A DNA stretch of 64,000 nucleotides, from positions 1-64,000 of the forward strand of contig JAEXMK010000197.1 in the NCBI GenBank assembly GCA_023444445.1, in the 5' to 3' direction. Positions within the stretch are counted from its first letter, which is position 1, and each line of letters begins with the position of its first letter. The stretch is from Pseudomonadota bacterium (lineage in GTDB: Bacteria > Pseudomonadota > Alphaproteobacteria > Rhizobiales > Rhizobiaceae). This document shows positions 1 through 6,784 of this stretch, piece after piece. Made by a program: the position numbers and the translations under genes. The notes below the pieces were generated by a model that saw only the letters and a list, made by a program, of their open reading frames with translations, was not told the DNA's origin and ran no database searches.

Positions 1-52
1 CGCCACGGCATGTGGCGCGGCGCTTTTCAGATGTAAGGAGGACCGGCAGTCC

Positions 53-1366
53 ATGGCCGACATGACACAATCCAATTCCACAGCGTCCCCCAAGACGGAA
101 AAGACGGGCTCGATCTCGCGCTTCATCAATGCCACCGAGCTTGATACCCGGCTGCTCGGCATGGTCTTCGCGCTTCTTCTGATCTGGATCGGGTTTCACA
201 TTCTCTCGGGTGGGCTTTTCCTGACGCCGAGAAATCTCTGGAATCTCTCCGTCCAGACTGCGTCCGTCGCCGTGATGGCGACAGGCATGGTCCTCGTCAT
301 CGTCACCCGCAATATCGACCTCTCGGTCGGGTCGATCCTCGGTTTTTCCGGCATGATCATGGGTGTCATGCAGGCGGAAATTCTGCCGCAGATACTCGGC
401 TTCGAACATTGGGCGACGTGGATCGTCACGCTTCTGGTCGGCATTCTCGTCGGTGGCGCGATCGGCATGCTGCAAGGCTCGATCATCGCTTTCCTGAACG
501 TGCCGTCTTTCATCGTCACGCTTGGCGGTCTGTTGGTATGGCGTGGCGGAACATGGTTCGTCACCAGCGGCCGCACCGTTGCGCCGATGGATTCCACCTT
601 CCGCCTGATGGGCGGCGGCACCAGTGGTTCGATCGGCGCAACATGGAGCTGGATTGCAGCCATTGTCGCCTGCGTCGCCATCGTTGCGGCAATTCTGAAT
701 TCCCGTCATCAGCGCCGCCGTTTCGGCTTTCCGCTGCGGCCGGTTTGGGCGGAATATTTTCTGGTTGCACTCGGCTGCTTCGTCGTCGTCGGTTTCGTGG
801 CGGTCGTCAATAGCTACCCGTGGCCTGTCAACATCGCCCGCAATTATGCCGATGCCAATGGCATTGCCTGGCCGGACGGCGGCCTGTTCATTCCGCACGG
901 CATTGCCATTCCGGTGTTGATGGCGCTCGCCGTCGGTGCTCTCATGACCTTCATCGCGACACGGCTGCGTTTTGGCCGCTACGTCTTCGCCATCGGCGGC
1001 AACCCGGAAGCGGCGGAACTCGCCGGCATCAAGACCCGCTGGGTCACGGTGAAGATTTTTACGCTGATGGGCGTTCTCTGCGCCATCGCGGCGGCAATCT
1101 CCACGGCTCGTCTCAATGCGGCCACCAATGCCCAGGGTGAACTCGACGAACTTTATACCATCGCGGCGGCGGTCATCGGCGGCACCTCGCTTGCCGGCGG
1201 CGTCGGCACCATAGCGGGTGCGATGCTCGGCGCACTCGTCATGCAATCGCTGCAATCCGGCATGGTGCTCGTGGGCATCGATACGCCCTTCCAGCGCATC
1301 GTCGTCGGTGTGGTCCTGGTCGTCGCCGTCTGGCTCGACACCATCTACCGCGCCCGCGCCAAGTAA
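53..1366 (+). CDS. Sugar ABC transporter permease (XylH-like, BPD_transp_2 family)
   Basis: Inner-membrane permease of a CUT2-type sugar ABC importer, 437 aa, with about ten hydrophobic segments. The family signature GGNPEAAELAGI lies at about residues 317-328. An extended hydrophobic stretch in the middle (about residues 200-270) makes it longer than RbsC and similar in size to XylH. An AAGGAGG sequence at 35-41 precedes the ATG by a rather long 11 bases; an in-frame ATG at 62 is an alternative. The ATPase gene follows 18 bases downstream, so the two are co-transcribed. No binding-protein gene is visible; it is probably just left of the window. D-xylose is a guess from family resemblance only. 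Confidence 0.9.
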   Translation: MADMTQSNSTASPKTEKTGSISRFINATELDTRLLGMVFALLLIWIGFHILSGGLFLTPRNLWNLSVQTASVAVMATGMVLVIVTRNIDLSVGSILGFSGMIMGVMQAEILPQILGFEHWATWIVTLLVGILVGGAIGMLQGSIIAFLNVPSFIVTLGGLLVWRGGTWFVTSGRTVAPMDSTFRLMGGGTSGSIGATWSWIAAIVACVAIVAAILNSRHQRRRFGFPLRPVWAEYFLVALGCFVVVGFVAVVNSYPWPVNIARNYADANGIAWPDGGLFIPHGIAIPVLMALAVGALMTFIATRLRFGRYVFAIGGNPEAAELAGIKTRWVTVKIFTLMGVLCAIAAAISTARLNAATNAQGELDELYTIAAAVIGGTSLAGGVGTIAGAMLGALVMQSLQSGMVLVGIDTPFQRIVVGVVLVVAVWLDTIYRARAK

Positions 1367-1384
1367 GAACCGAGGAGAACCCCA

Positions 1385-2167
1385 ATGACGGAACAAGTCA
1401 CGCCCCTCGTGGAAATGCGCAATATTTCCATTTCCTTCGGCGGTATCCATGCGGTGGAAAACGCCTCAGTCGATCTTTTCCCCGGCGAGGTGGTCGCCCT
1501 TCTTGGCCACAACGGCGCAGGCAAATCGACGCTCATCAAGATATTGTCCGGTGCATACCGGCGGGATGGGGGCGAAATCCTCATCAATGGCGAGGATGCG
1601 GATATCCGCAATCCCCGCGACGCGAAGAAATACGGCATCGAAACCATCTATCAGACGCTGGCGGTGGCGGATAATGTCGATGCGGCGGCCAATCTTTATC
1701 TCGGACGCGAGCTGAAGACGAAGTGGGGCACGCTGGATGATGTCGCCATGGAAGCCTCGGCCCGCGAGGTGATGGGTCGTCTCAACCCCAATTTCCGACG
1801 GTTCAAGGAGCCGGTAAAGGCGCTCTCGGGCGGTCAGCGCCAGTCCGTCGCCATTGCCCGCGCCATTCTGTTCGATGCCCGCATCCTCATCATGGACGAG
1901 CCGACGGCTGCACTCGGGCCGCAGGAAACGGCGCAGGTGGGCGATCTCGTCAAGGAGCTGAAACGGCAGGGCATCGGTATCTTCCTCATCAGCCACGATA
2001 TCCACGATGTCTTCGATCTGGCTGACCGGGTCTTCGTCATGAAGAACGGCAAGGTGGTCGGCCATGCGCGGACCGAGGATGTTACCAAGGACGAGGTTCT
2101 CGGCATGATCATTCTGGGCAAGGTGCCGCCGGGTGCGGTGGCGGGTCCGGGCGCGGTCGTTGCCTGA
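1385..2167 (+). CDS. Sugar ABC transporter ATP-binding protein (single domain, XylG/FrcA-like)
   Basis: Cytoplasmic ATPase that powers the preceding permease, 260 aa. Walker A is GHNGAGKST at about residues 40-48, the ABC signature is LSGGQRQ at about 145-151, and Walker B is [11 protein letters not shown]. It has one nucleotide-binding domain, whereas many ribose/galactose ATPases carry two in tandem; rhizobial fructose and xylose systems commonly use this short form, which then acts as a homodimer. AGGAGAAC lies 6-8 bases before the ATG. The Ala/Gly/Val-rich C-terminal tail is probably unstructured. A strong hairpin follows the stop, suggesting this is the last gene of the operon. Confidence 0.92.
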   Translation: MTEQVTPLVEMRNISISFGGIHAVENASVDLFPGEVVALLGHNGAGKSTLIKILSGAYRRDGGEILINGEDADIRNPRDAKKYGIETIYQTLAVADNVDAAANLYLGRELKTKWGTLDDVAMEASAREVMGRLNPNFRRFKEPVKALSGGQRQSVAIARAILFDARILIMDEPTAALGPQETAQVGDLVKELKRQGIGIFLISHDIHDVFDLADRVFVMKNGKVVGHARTEDVTKDEVLGMIILGKVPPGAVAGPGAVVA

Positions 2168-2202
2168 CGACATGGCTTGCTAGTCGCCATTTCCAATATA
2201 AA

Positions 2203-2230
2203 TCGAGGCCCGGTAAAAACCGGGCCTCGA
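2203..2230 (+). terminator. Perfect hairpin after the ABC transporter operon
   Basis: A 12-bp perfect stem (2203-2214 with 2219-2230) closes a four-base AAAA loop, 35 bases after the ATPase stop codon. It is GC-rich and well placed for a transcription terminator. No run of T follows on the plus strand, so it may act as an mRNA 3'-end stabiliser or a Rho-dependent end instead. Confidence 0.6.
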
Positions 2231-2368
2231 CAAATGCTGGGAACAAAAGTTCCTGGAGTTGACTAAAAAATATATGCGTCCGGTGTGTTTCAGTCCAGCC
2301 GGAACCGCAGACGAAAAATGTCTGCGGCTCTGCGCAATTGCAGACGCGGTCGTTAAAAAGCGATGTTT

Positions 2369-2602
2369 TTAATGGAGTTCGGCGTGTGCGAAACCGCTGC
2401 CGTTCATTTCTGCGCCGGCCGGTAGCGAGCCATGCTGATTGATGTCCTGGGCCAGCGACAGCAATGCCATTTCCAGGAAATAGGTCGACATACCCAGTTC
2501 CAGAGATTTGGAGCGCTGGCAAAGATAGGAAACCATCCGCCCGAGCGCCAGAATCTCGTCTGCATTGTCCTGTTCAAGTATTGCTGCGGTAGACGCCACC
2601 AT
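2369..2602 (-). CDS. Small protein of unknown function (77 aa)
   Basis: No family is recognised. The start at 2602 is chosen because GAGAGGGG lies a few bases upstream of that ATG; a longer open frame reaches 2668 without support. The protein is mostly helical in appearance, with the stretch ILALGRMVSYLCQRS followed by TYFLEMALLSLAQDI and a polar, His-containing C-terminus. There is no signal peptide and no clear membrane span. It lies downstream of the XRE regulator on the same strand with a 94-base gap, so the two could share a transcript. Small proteins of this kind are common companions of rhizobial regulators, but no function can be assigned. Confidence 0.6.
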   Translation of the reverse strand: MVASTAAILEQDNADEILALGRMVSYLCQRSKSLELGMSTYFLEMALLSLAQDINQHGSLPAGAEMNGSGFAHAELH

Positions 2603-2696
2603 GATCCCCTCTCGACAGTCGACAGTATGAAAACGCGTTGATCTCGCGTTGTTCATTTTCGACCACATCGAGCGTCACGCGAGCGTCACACCTGCT

Positions 2697-3134
2697 TCAA
2701 TCGTCGCTTTTGTCCGTGGGCGTGCCGGCATTTTCCGCCGTGTCACTCGCTGCGAGTGATGTCACGAGGGCAACGATGCTTCTGCGCACGGCCGAGCTCT
2801 TGATACGTGAAAAGGCCTGGTTGAGCGAAAATCCTTCATTCGAGGCCACGAAGGTCTGCATGGCATTGATCGTGCCGAGCGCAGGGTTGGCGGCTCCGCC
2901 ATCGGGGGTGACATTAGCGAACAGAGAGCTGACCTCAACGCCGAGGATCGACGCAATGGCCTGCAGACGGGACGCGCCGACGCGGTTGGCACCTTTTTCG
3001 TACTTCTGGACCTGCTGGAAGGTGATGCCCAATCGCCCGGCCAGCGCACTCTGACTCATGCCGAGCGACTTGCGGCGCATTCTGATCTGCGCGCCCACAT
3101 GGACATCGATCGGGCTGGGTAGTTTGGCTTGCAT
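2697..3134 (-). CDS. XRE/HTH_3-family transcriptional regulator
   Basis: DNA-binding regulator, 145 aa. A Cro/CI-type helix-turn-helix occupies about residues 14-70: the stretch [20 protein letters not shown] is the typical helix 2-turn-recognition helix, followed by [15 protein letters not shown]. The C-terminal half is helical and ends in an acidic tail. It resembles the rhizobial group of small XRE regulators that includes PraR, which controls quorum sensing and attachment, but orthology cannot be proven here. The start has a strong AGGAGG sequence about 8 bases upstream. It is downstream of the YcaO/TfuA unit on the same strand, separated by 127 bases that carry its own AT-rich promoter region, so it is probably expressed independently. 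Confidence 0.88.
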   Translation of the reverse strand: MQAKLPSPIDVHVGAQIRMRRKSLGMSQSALAGRLGITFQQVQKYEKGANRVGASRLQAIASILGVEVSSLFANVTPDGGAANPALGTINAMQTFVASNEGFSLNQAFSRIKSSAVRRSIVALVTSLAASDTAENAGTPTDKSDD

Positions 3135-3176
3135 TACAACTTCCTCCTATGTGAGGTTCTTAAATTCGATGATTGT

Positions 3177-3226
3177 CAATTAATATTGTTGAAGGTACAT
3201 ATTCAATACAATTTCCACGGGTATTG
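3177..3226 (-). promoter_or_regulatory. AT-rich promoter region with CAAT/ATTG repeats upstream of the XRE gene
   Basis: Two imperfect inverted repeats sit 40-95 bases before the regulator start. One is CAAT(N4)ATTG at 3177-3188; the other is CAATAC(N11)GTATTG at 3204-3226. Repeated dyads upstream of a small XRE regulator suggest autoregulation, but this is inference from position and symmetry only. Confidence 0.35.
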
Positions 3227-3261
3227 TGAACCTTTATTGACAAAACGCCAGGGTTTTTCAT

Positions 3262-4410
3262 TCATAATCTTGTGTCCGGATCACGATCTACGATCTTTAT
3301 TGCACAGCGCAATGCGCCGTTGCGGCTCGAAAGGCTGCTCCATCCGGCCACACCGATTGGCTGAAAGCCCAGCCCGTTCCAGATTTTCCGGTTCACCGCG
3401 TCGAACTCCTCAAGCGTCTCAGTATCGCCAAAATGTGGAATCCAGACGAATGGCCGTTTCTGACCGGAACGTGTGACATTTTCAAGAACGACATTGTTGT
3501 AAAGTCTGGGCAGGCATTTATTATTATCGATAGCGGGCGCCACCGGAATGGGGTTGCGTTCAATCGCAAAACCTTGCCGTGCAAGCGAGAGGACTGAAGC
3601 GTCGAGTTTTCGTTTCAGCTCGGTTGCGGCGCGGACATTGCATCCGCTGTGCGCGACGGGGTCGGCGACGAGCAGGAGCGGACGGCCATTCCATTCGAGA
3701 CCGGTGACGGAAACGAACTGATCGACGTGGAAGCCGCATTGGTGCGTCCTTCCCTCGAGCGCTGCCTGGTCGAGCTGGACTGCCAAAAGATCGAGAGGGG
3801 CATTGTCGAGGTCGTGCGGCCGATATCCGAAACTGTGCACGCTTCTGCCGTCGAGAGCCATAATTTTTTGCCGTCGATTTGCGGAGCCTGCCACTGGCCG
3901 CCTGATCCCACTATCATCCACGAGGCTGGAATGGCCGATCAGCCGAAAATTCGGCCCGATAAGCTGGTTTCCTCCTGCCAGGGTCACATCCGCATGCGTG
4001 ACTGCCGCGCCGAGATGCGCGGCCAGACCAGAGCCGACGATACTTCCCGCCGCAGGGACAAGTTCCGGTCCAACTCCGCGTCCGCGATCCCTTGTCCGCA
4101 CATGAAACATGTCCTGTATCCACGGATGCGGGATGTTGTCGGTTCCAGAAAGAGAAACTAGTTCGGTGATGCAGGAGATTGGCAGGCTGTCGAGCCAGTT
4201 TCGTGCCGAGGCATGAGAGGCGCTGTCGATCACAATAACGGCAATCATGTCAGAAGGGAGGGCCAAGAGCAGGTTGCCGATTGGGAGGAGCGGCGAAACG
4301 GTGCCGTCTATTCCGCTTTCTACGAAAAAGGCGGACGGCAACGCCAGCGCGACCATGCGGATCAAGCCGCCGCAATCGGGCACCAGCGGCAGGGGATTGG
4401 CGGCGATCAT
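3262..4410 (-). CDS. Protein-arginine-deiminase-like enzyme (PAD_C / guanidino-modifying fold)
   Basis: Predicted guanidino-group-modifying enzyme, 382 aa. Visible active-site elements match the protein-arginine deiminase pattern: WIQD at 97-100, GGN at 147-149, HVDQF at 228-232 followed by VSVTGLEWNGRPLLLVADP, and a C-terminal NGALRC with Cys369. In known PADs the equivalent Asp, His-Asp and Cys convert peptidyl arginine to citrulline. The HVD-F and terminal Cys contexts look more PAD-like than agmatine-deiminase-like. The ATG at 4410 overlaps the TfuA stop as ATGA; a longer frame to 4479 lies inside tfuA. It is the last gene of the YcaO/TfuA unit, which suggests the substrate is the peptide modified there. 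Small-molecule deimination or amidinotransfer is the alternative. Confidence 0.75.
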   Translation of the reverse strand: MIAANPLPLVPDCGGLIRMVALALPSAFFVESGIDGTVSPLLPIGNLLLALPSDMIAVIVIDSASHASARNWLDSLPISCITELVSLSGTDNIPHPWIQDMFHVRTRDRGRGVGPELVPAAGSIVGSGLAAHLGAAVTHADVTLAGGNQLIGPNFRLIGHSSLVDDSGIRRPVAGSANRRQKIMALDGRSVHSFGYRPHDLDNAPLDLLAVQLDQAALEGRTHQCGFHVDQFVSVTGLEWNGRPLLLVADPVAHSGCNVRAATELKRKLDASVLSLARQGFAIERNPIPVAPAIDNNKCLPRLYNNVVLENVTRSGQKRPFVWIPHFGDTETLEEFDAVNRKIWNGLGFQPIGVAGWSSLSSRNGALRCAIKIVDRDPDTRL

Positions 4411-5120
4411 GGGGCGTCTTCCACAGCCATCTGTCGCGCCGTCAATTGCTCGAAAAACAGGGTGTTTTGCAGTTTCCACGATTGCGGTGCCGGAGATGGC
4501 AATGGCTCACTCTTGAGCACTGACAGAAGTCTGGTCGCATCATTTCGCTTGGCGGAGATGGCGTGGGCGGCGAGCAGATGAGCCGTTGCGGGGGTGAGAC
4601 CCGCATTAGTGGCGACAGCGCGCCAGGTCCTGCGGCTAAAATGCAGGGTGCGGGCGGCAGAGGCCAGCTTGTGGTATTCCTCGGGGGTAATTGCATCACC
4701 GCATGCGGCGAGCGTGGCCTCGGCATCGACCAGCGCGATCGTTAGCGGGCGATAGCCGAGTTCACCGGGCGCGTGGCTTACCGCCACATCCGCATCGGAA
4801 ACGCGGTGGCCGTCGCGATAGGCTTCGAAGACGTCGCCTATGCCGATCATGCCGAAGGCTTCACATTCCGCCGCCCTTAGAGCACCCATGCTGGCGCCGC
4901 CGAAAACGGCGATGCCGTTTGATAAAGCAAACAGGATTTCCTTGTGCCACACAGCGGCGCAATCGCCGTAGAGGCCGTCGATCAGCCCGATTGTCCGCGC
5001 ACCTTGACGCACCGCATCGAGAATATCGCCGCAGGCCGCCGGTCCGCGACAGTCGAGACCGGAGAGATGTTCATCTGCGATGCCGTGGATGGACGGGCCT
5101 GCAAAAACCACCGGCTTCAT
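4407..5120 (-). CDS. TfuA domain protein (YcaO partner)
   Basis: TfuA-family protein, 237 aa. Characteristic segments are FAGPS at 6-10, the stretch around HKEILFAL at 59-66, and GASMGALRAAE at 75-85, which is the family's most conserved block. TfuA proteins partner YcaO enzymes. In known thioamidation systems the pair installs a backbone thioamide, with TfuA thought to deliver sulfide or help the cyclodehydratase-like step; in Rhizobium leguminosarum tfuA is tied to trifolitoxin production. The YcaO stop codon TGA shares one base with this ATG (TGATG), with GGAGG inside the end of the YcaO gene acting as ribosome-binding site, so translation is coupled. The downstream deiminase-like gene overlaps its stop by four bases. 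Confidence 0.9.
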   Translation of the reverse strand: MKPVVFAGPSIHGIADEHLSGLDCRGPAACGDILDAVRQGARTIGLIDGLYGDCAAVWHKEILFALSNGIAVFGGASMGALRAAECEAFGMIGIGDVFEAYRDGHRVSDADVAVSHAPGELGYRPLTIALVDAEATLAACGDAITPEEYHKLASAARTLHFSRRTWRAVATNAGLTPATAHLLAAHAISAKRNDATRLLSVLKSEPLPSPAPQSWKLQNTLFFEQLTARQMAVEDAP

Positions 5121-6310
5121 CAAAAACCTCCGAGATTCAGCAGGTGATCGAGCGTGCGCGGCGAGATGTGTTGCAGGCCACCGCCGGCCGGTGCCAGACC
5201 GCTTGCCAGAACCCTGATGACATGCAGGCCGGAAACCTTCGTTTCCAGCGGAAAGACATGGATATCCTCAATACCGCGGGCGAAGAGGTGCTCTGCCAGC
5301 AGGCGCCATGACGGAAGAGATGCATCGCTTTCTGGAAAACAAGGATTGGCTGTCACCCGCCGCAGAGGTCGCGCGTCGGAGGTGGGGCGCGATGTGAACA
5401 GGTCGCGTTGGTAGCGCAGCGGGGAGAGATCGTCCCTTGCGCCGCTGATGTCGGTCAGCCGTGACTGGATTGCCTCCAGCAGCGCGGCCATCGCCGCGGC
5501 AGGGGCGCTCAGCCGGCAGGCGGCACCCGCGGCGCTGCGGGTCGCCGGCCCGTCTTCAGCCTGAAGCGAGCGGGGCAGGCTTGCCATCACCACCGGCACA
5601 CCAAGCGCATTCGTCAGGTCGAGGAAAGAGGGCGGCAGGCCGATAGTCGATAGATGTTGAACGAGATCATCCAGGGCCGGGTCTATTCCTGCTGGGAGCA
5701 GAAACGGTTGCGGCGCGGTCGCGCGCGTTTCGAAGGTATCAACGAGAAAGCTGGCATCGTTTTCAATGAGTTCGAGCAGGGCATGGAGAACCGCATGGTC
5801 ATGGTCGAAACCGGCCGCGAGCCCCTGCGAACTCATGCGGAAGGCCCGCCGGTCCCAAGGGAAGTCCACACGGAAATCCATGCCGATGAGTTCGTAAGGG
5901 GCAAAGACCTCCTGCTGCCGTCGAATGGATGTTCCCTTCACCCAGGCGCGCTCCTTGCGCAGATCGAGAGCGTCTAGATCGACCCGGCCGACGCTTTCGA
6001 AGGGAATGAGGGGAACGCCTCTGTTCCGCATCTCCTCGATGGAGCCGAAAGCGGCAACATGTCCGCGGGTTTCTTCGGCAACCGCGCCTTCGATCGCCTC
6101 CATGATCGCCGACAGCCGGGCCTGTTCGGCAACAAGTCCCTTGCCCTGTGATACGGAGAGGCCGCGCGAATTGGGTCGGGTGGCAAACCAGACCGGGATA
6201 CCGATAATGTCGAGGCCGGTCACATCGCCGACACGGGTAATCCCGAACCGCCGAAGCAGTCCGGGATCGAAGAATGTGTCTGCATGCCCTGGAGCCGATG
6301 TCGCTGACAT
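5120..6310 (-). CDS. YcaO-domain protein (ATP-dependent backbone-modifying enzyme)
   Basis: YcaO enzyme, 396 aa from the ATG at 6310; an in-frame TTG at 6376 would add 22 residues and overlap the previous gene. ATP/Mg-binding elements are present: QGKG at 55-58, MEAIE with E71 and E74, SSQGLAAG at 160-167, and the ALLELIE helix with E180 and E183. YcaO enzymes phosphorylate a peptide amide, leading to azoline, thioamide or amidine formation. The C-terminus lacks the PxPxP tail of azoline-forming YcaOs, and the partner is TfuA rather than an E1-like protein, which points to thioamide-type chemistry. Neighbours: the 142-aa unknown upstream, TfuA downstream with coupled translation. Confidence 0.9.
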   Translation of the reverse strand: MSATSAPGHADTFFDPGLLRRFGITRVGDVTGLDIIGIPVWFATRPNSRGLSVSQGKGLVAEQARLSAIMEAIEGAVAEETRGHVAAFGSIEEMRNRGVPLIPFESVGRVDLDALDLRKERAWVKGTSIRRQQEVFAPYELIGMDFRVDFPWDRRAFRMSSQGLAAGFDHDHAVLHALLELIENDASFLVDTFETRATAPQPFLLPAGIDPALDDLVQHLSTIGLPPSFLDLTNALGVPVVMASLPRSLQAEDGPATRSAAGAACRLSAPAAAMAALLEAIQSRLTDISGARDDLSPLRYQRDLFTSRPTSDARPLRRVTANPCFPESDASLPSWRLLAEHLFARGIEDIHVFPLETKVSGLHVIRVLASGLAPAGGGLQHISPRTLDHLLNLGGF

Positions 6311-6347
6311 GGGAGCATCGACACCGGTCAAGGCACGAGGGTCGCCA

Positions 6348-6776
6348 TCAGCGTGCCGTGTTGCTGTCGTCGGCAAGGATGGCGTCGAACAGTTCGCCGG
6401 TGACGGAACCCGCCGGGCCGACAGCCTTCAGGGCCGCTTCGATCGGCGCCTGCACCATACGGTTAAAGTCCCAGCCGGCATCGACGACTTCACCGATGAA
6501 GGCGAAATCAGCTTCGGAAACCACGGCGCCACCGGAAACGAGGGCCTCGATGCCCTGGATTTGTACCTGGTCAAGCTCTGTCTCGGACGCGCCGTCCTGA
6601 CGAACGAGCATCGATTTTGCAGCGGCCGCCACGCGGGCATAACCGTCCACGCCGGGATGGCTCGCCTCATAAGCAGCAATCGTCTCATGCGAGACCGACG
6701 CAACCCGAAGCGGTGCCGTACGAATGAAAAGAACGCCGAAACCCTTTTTTCCGACAATGAAGAAATGCGAGGACAT
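6348..6776 (-). CDS. Unknown 142-aa protein, candidate substrate or accessory protein of the YcaO/TfuA unit
   Basis: No family recognised. A basic, hydrophobic N-terminus (MSSHFFIVGKKGFGVLFIR) is followed by a mainly acidic, Ala/Val-rich, probably helical remainder ending FDAILADDSNTAR. There is no cysteine at all, so Cys-derived thiazoles are excluded if this is the modified peptide; Arg, Ser, Thr and Gly are available. A GG pair occurs at about residue 80 (VSGGAVVSE), the position type seen in leader cleavage sites, but this is weak evidence. Start: AGGAGA precedes the ATG by 5 bases, and the BTAD regulator stop lies 8 bases before the ATG. It is the first enzyme-proximal gene of the unit, where precursor genes often sit. 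It could equally be a recognition or immunity protein. Confidence 0.7.
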   Translation of the reverse strand: MSSHFFIVGKKGFGVLFIRTAPLRVASVSHETIAAYEASHPGVDGYARVAAAAKSMLVRQDGASETELDQVQIQGIEALVSGGAVVSEADFAFIGEVVDAGWDFNRMVQAPIEAALKAVGPAGSVTGELFDAILADDSNTAR

Positions 6777-6784
6777 AATATCTC

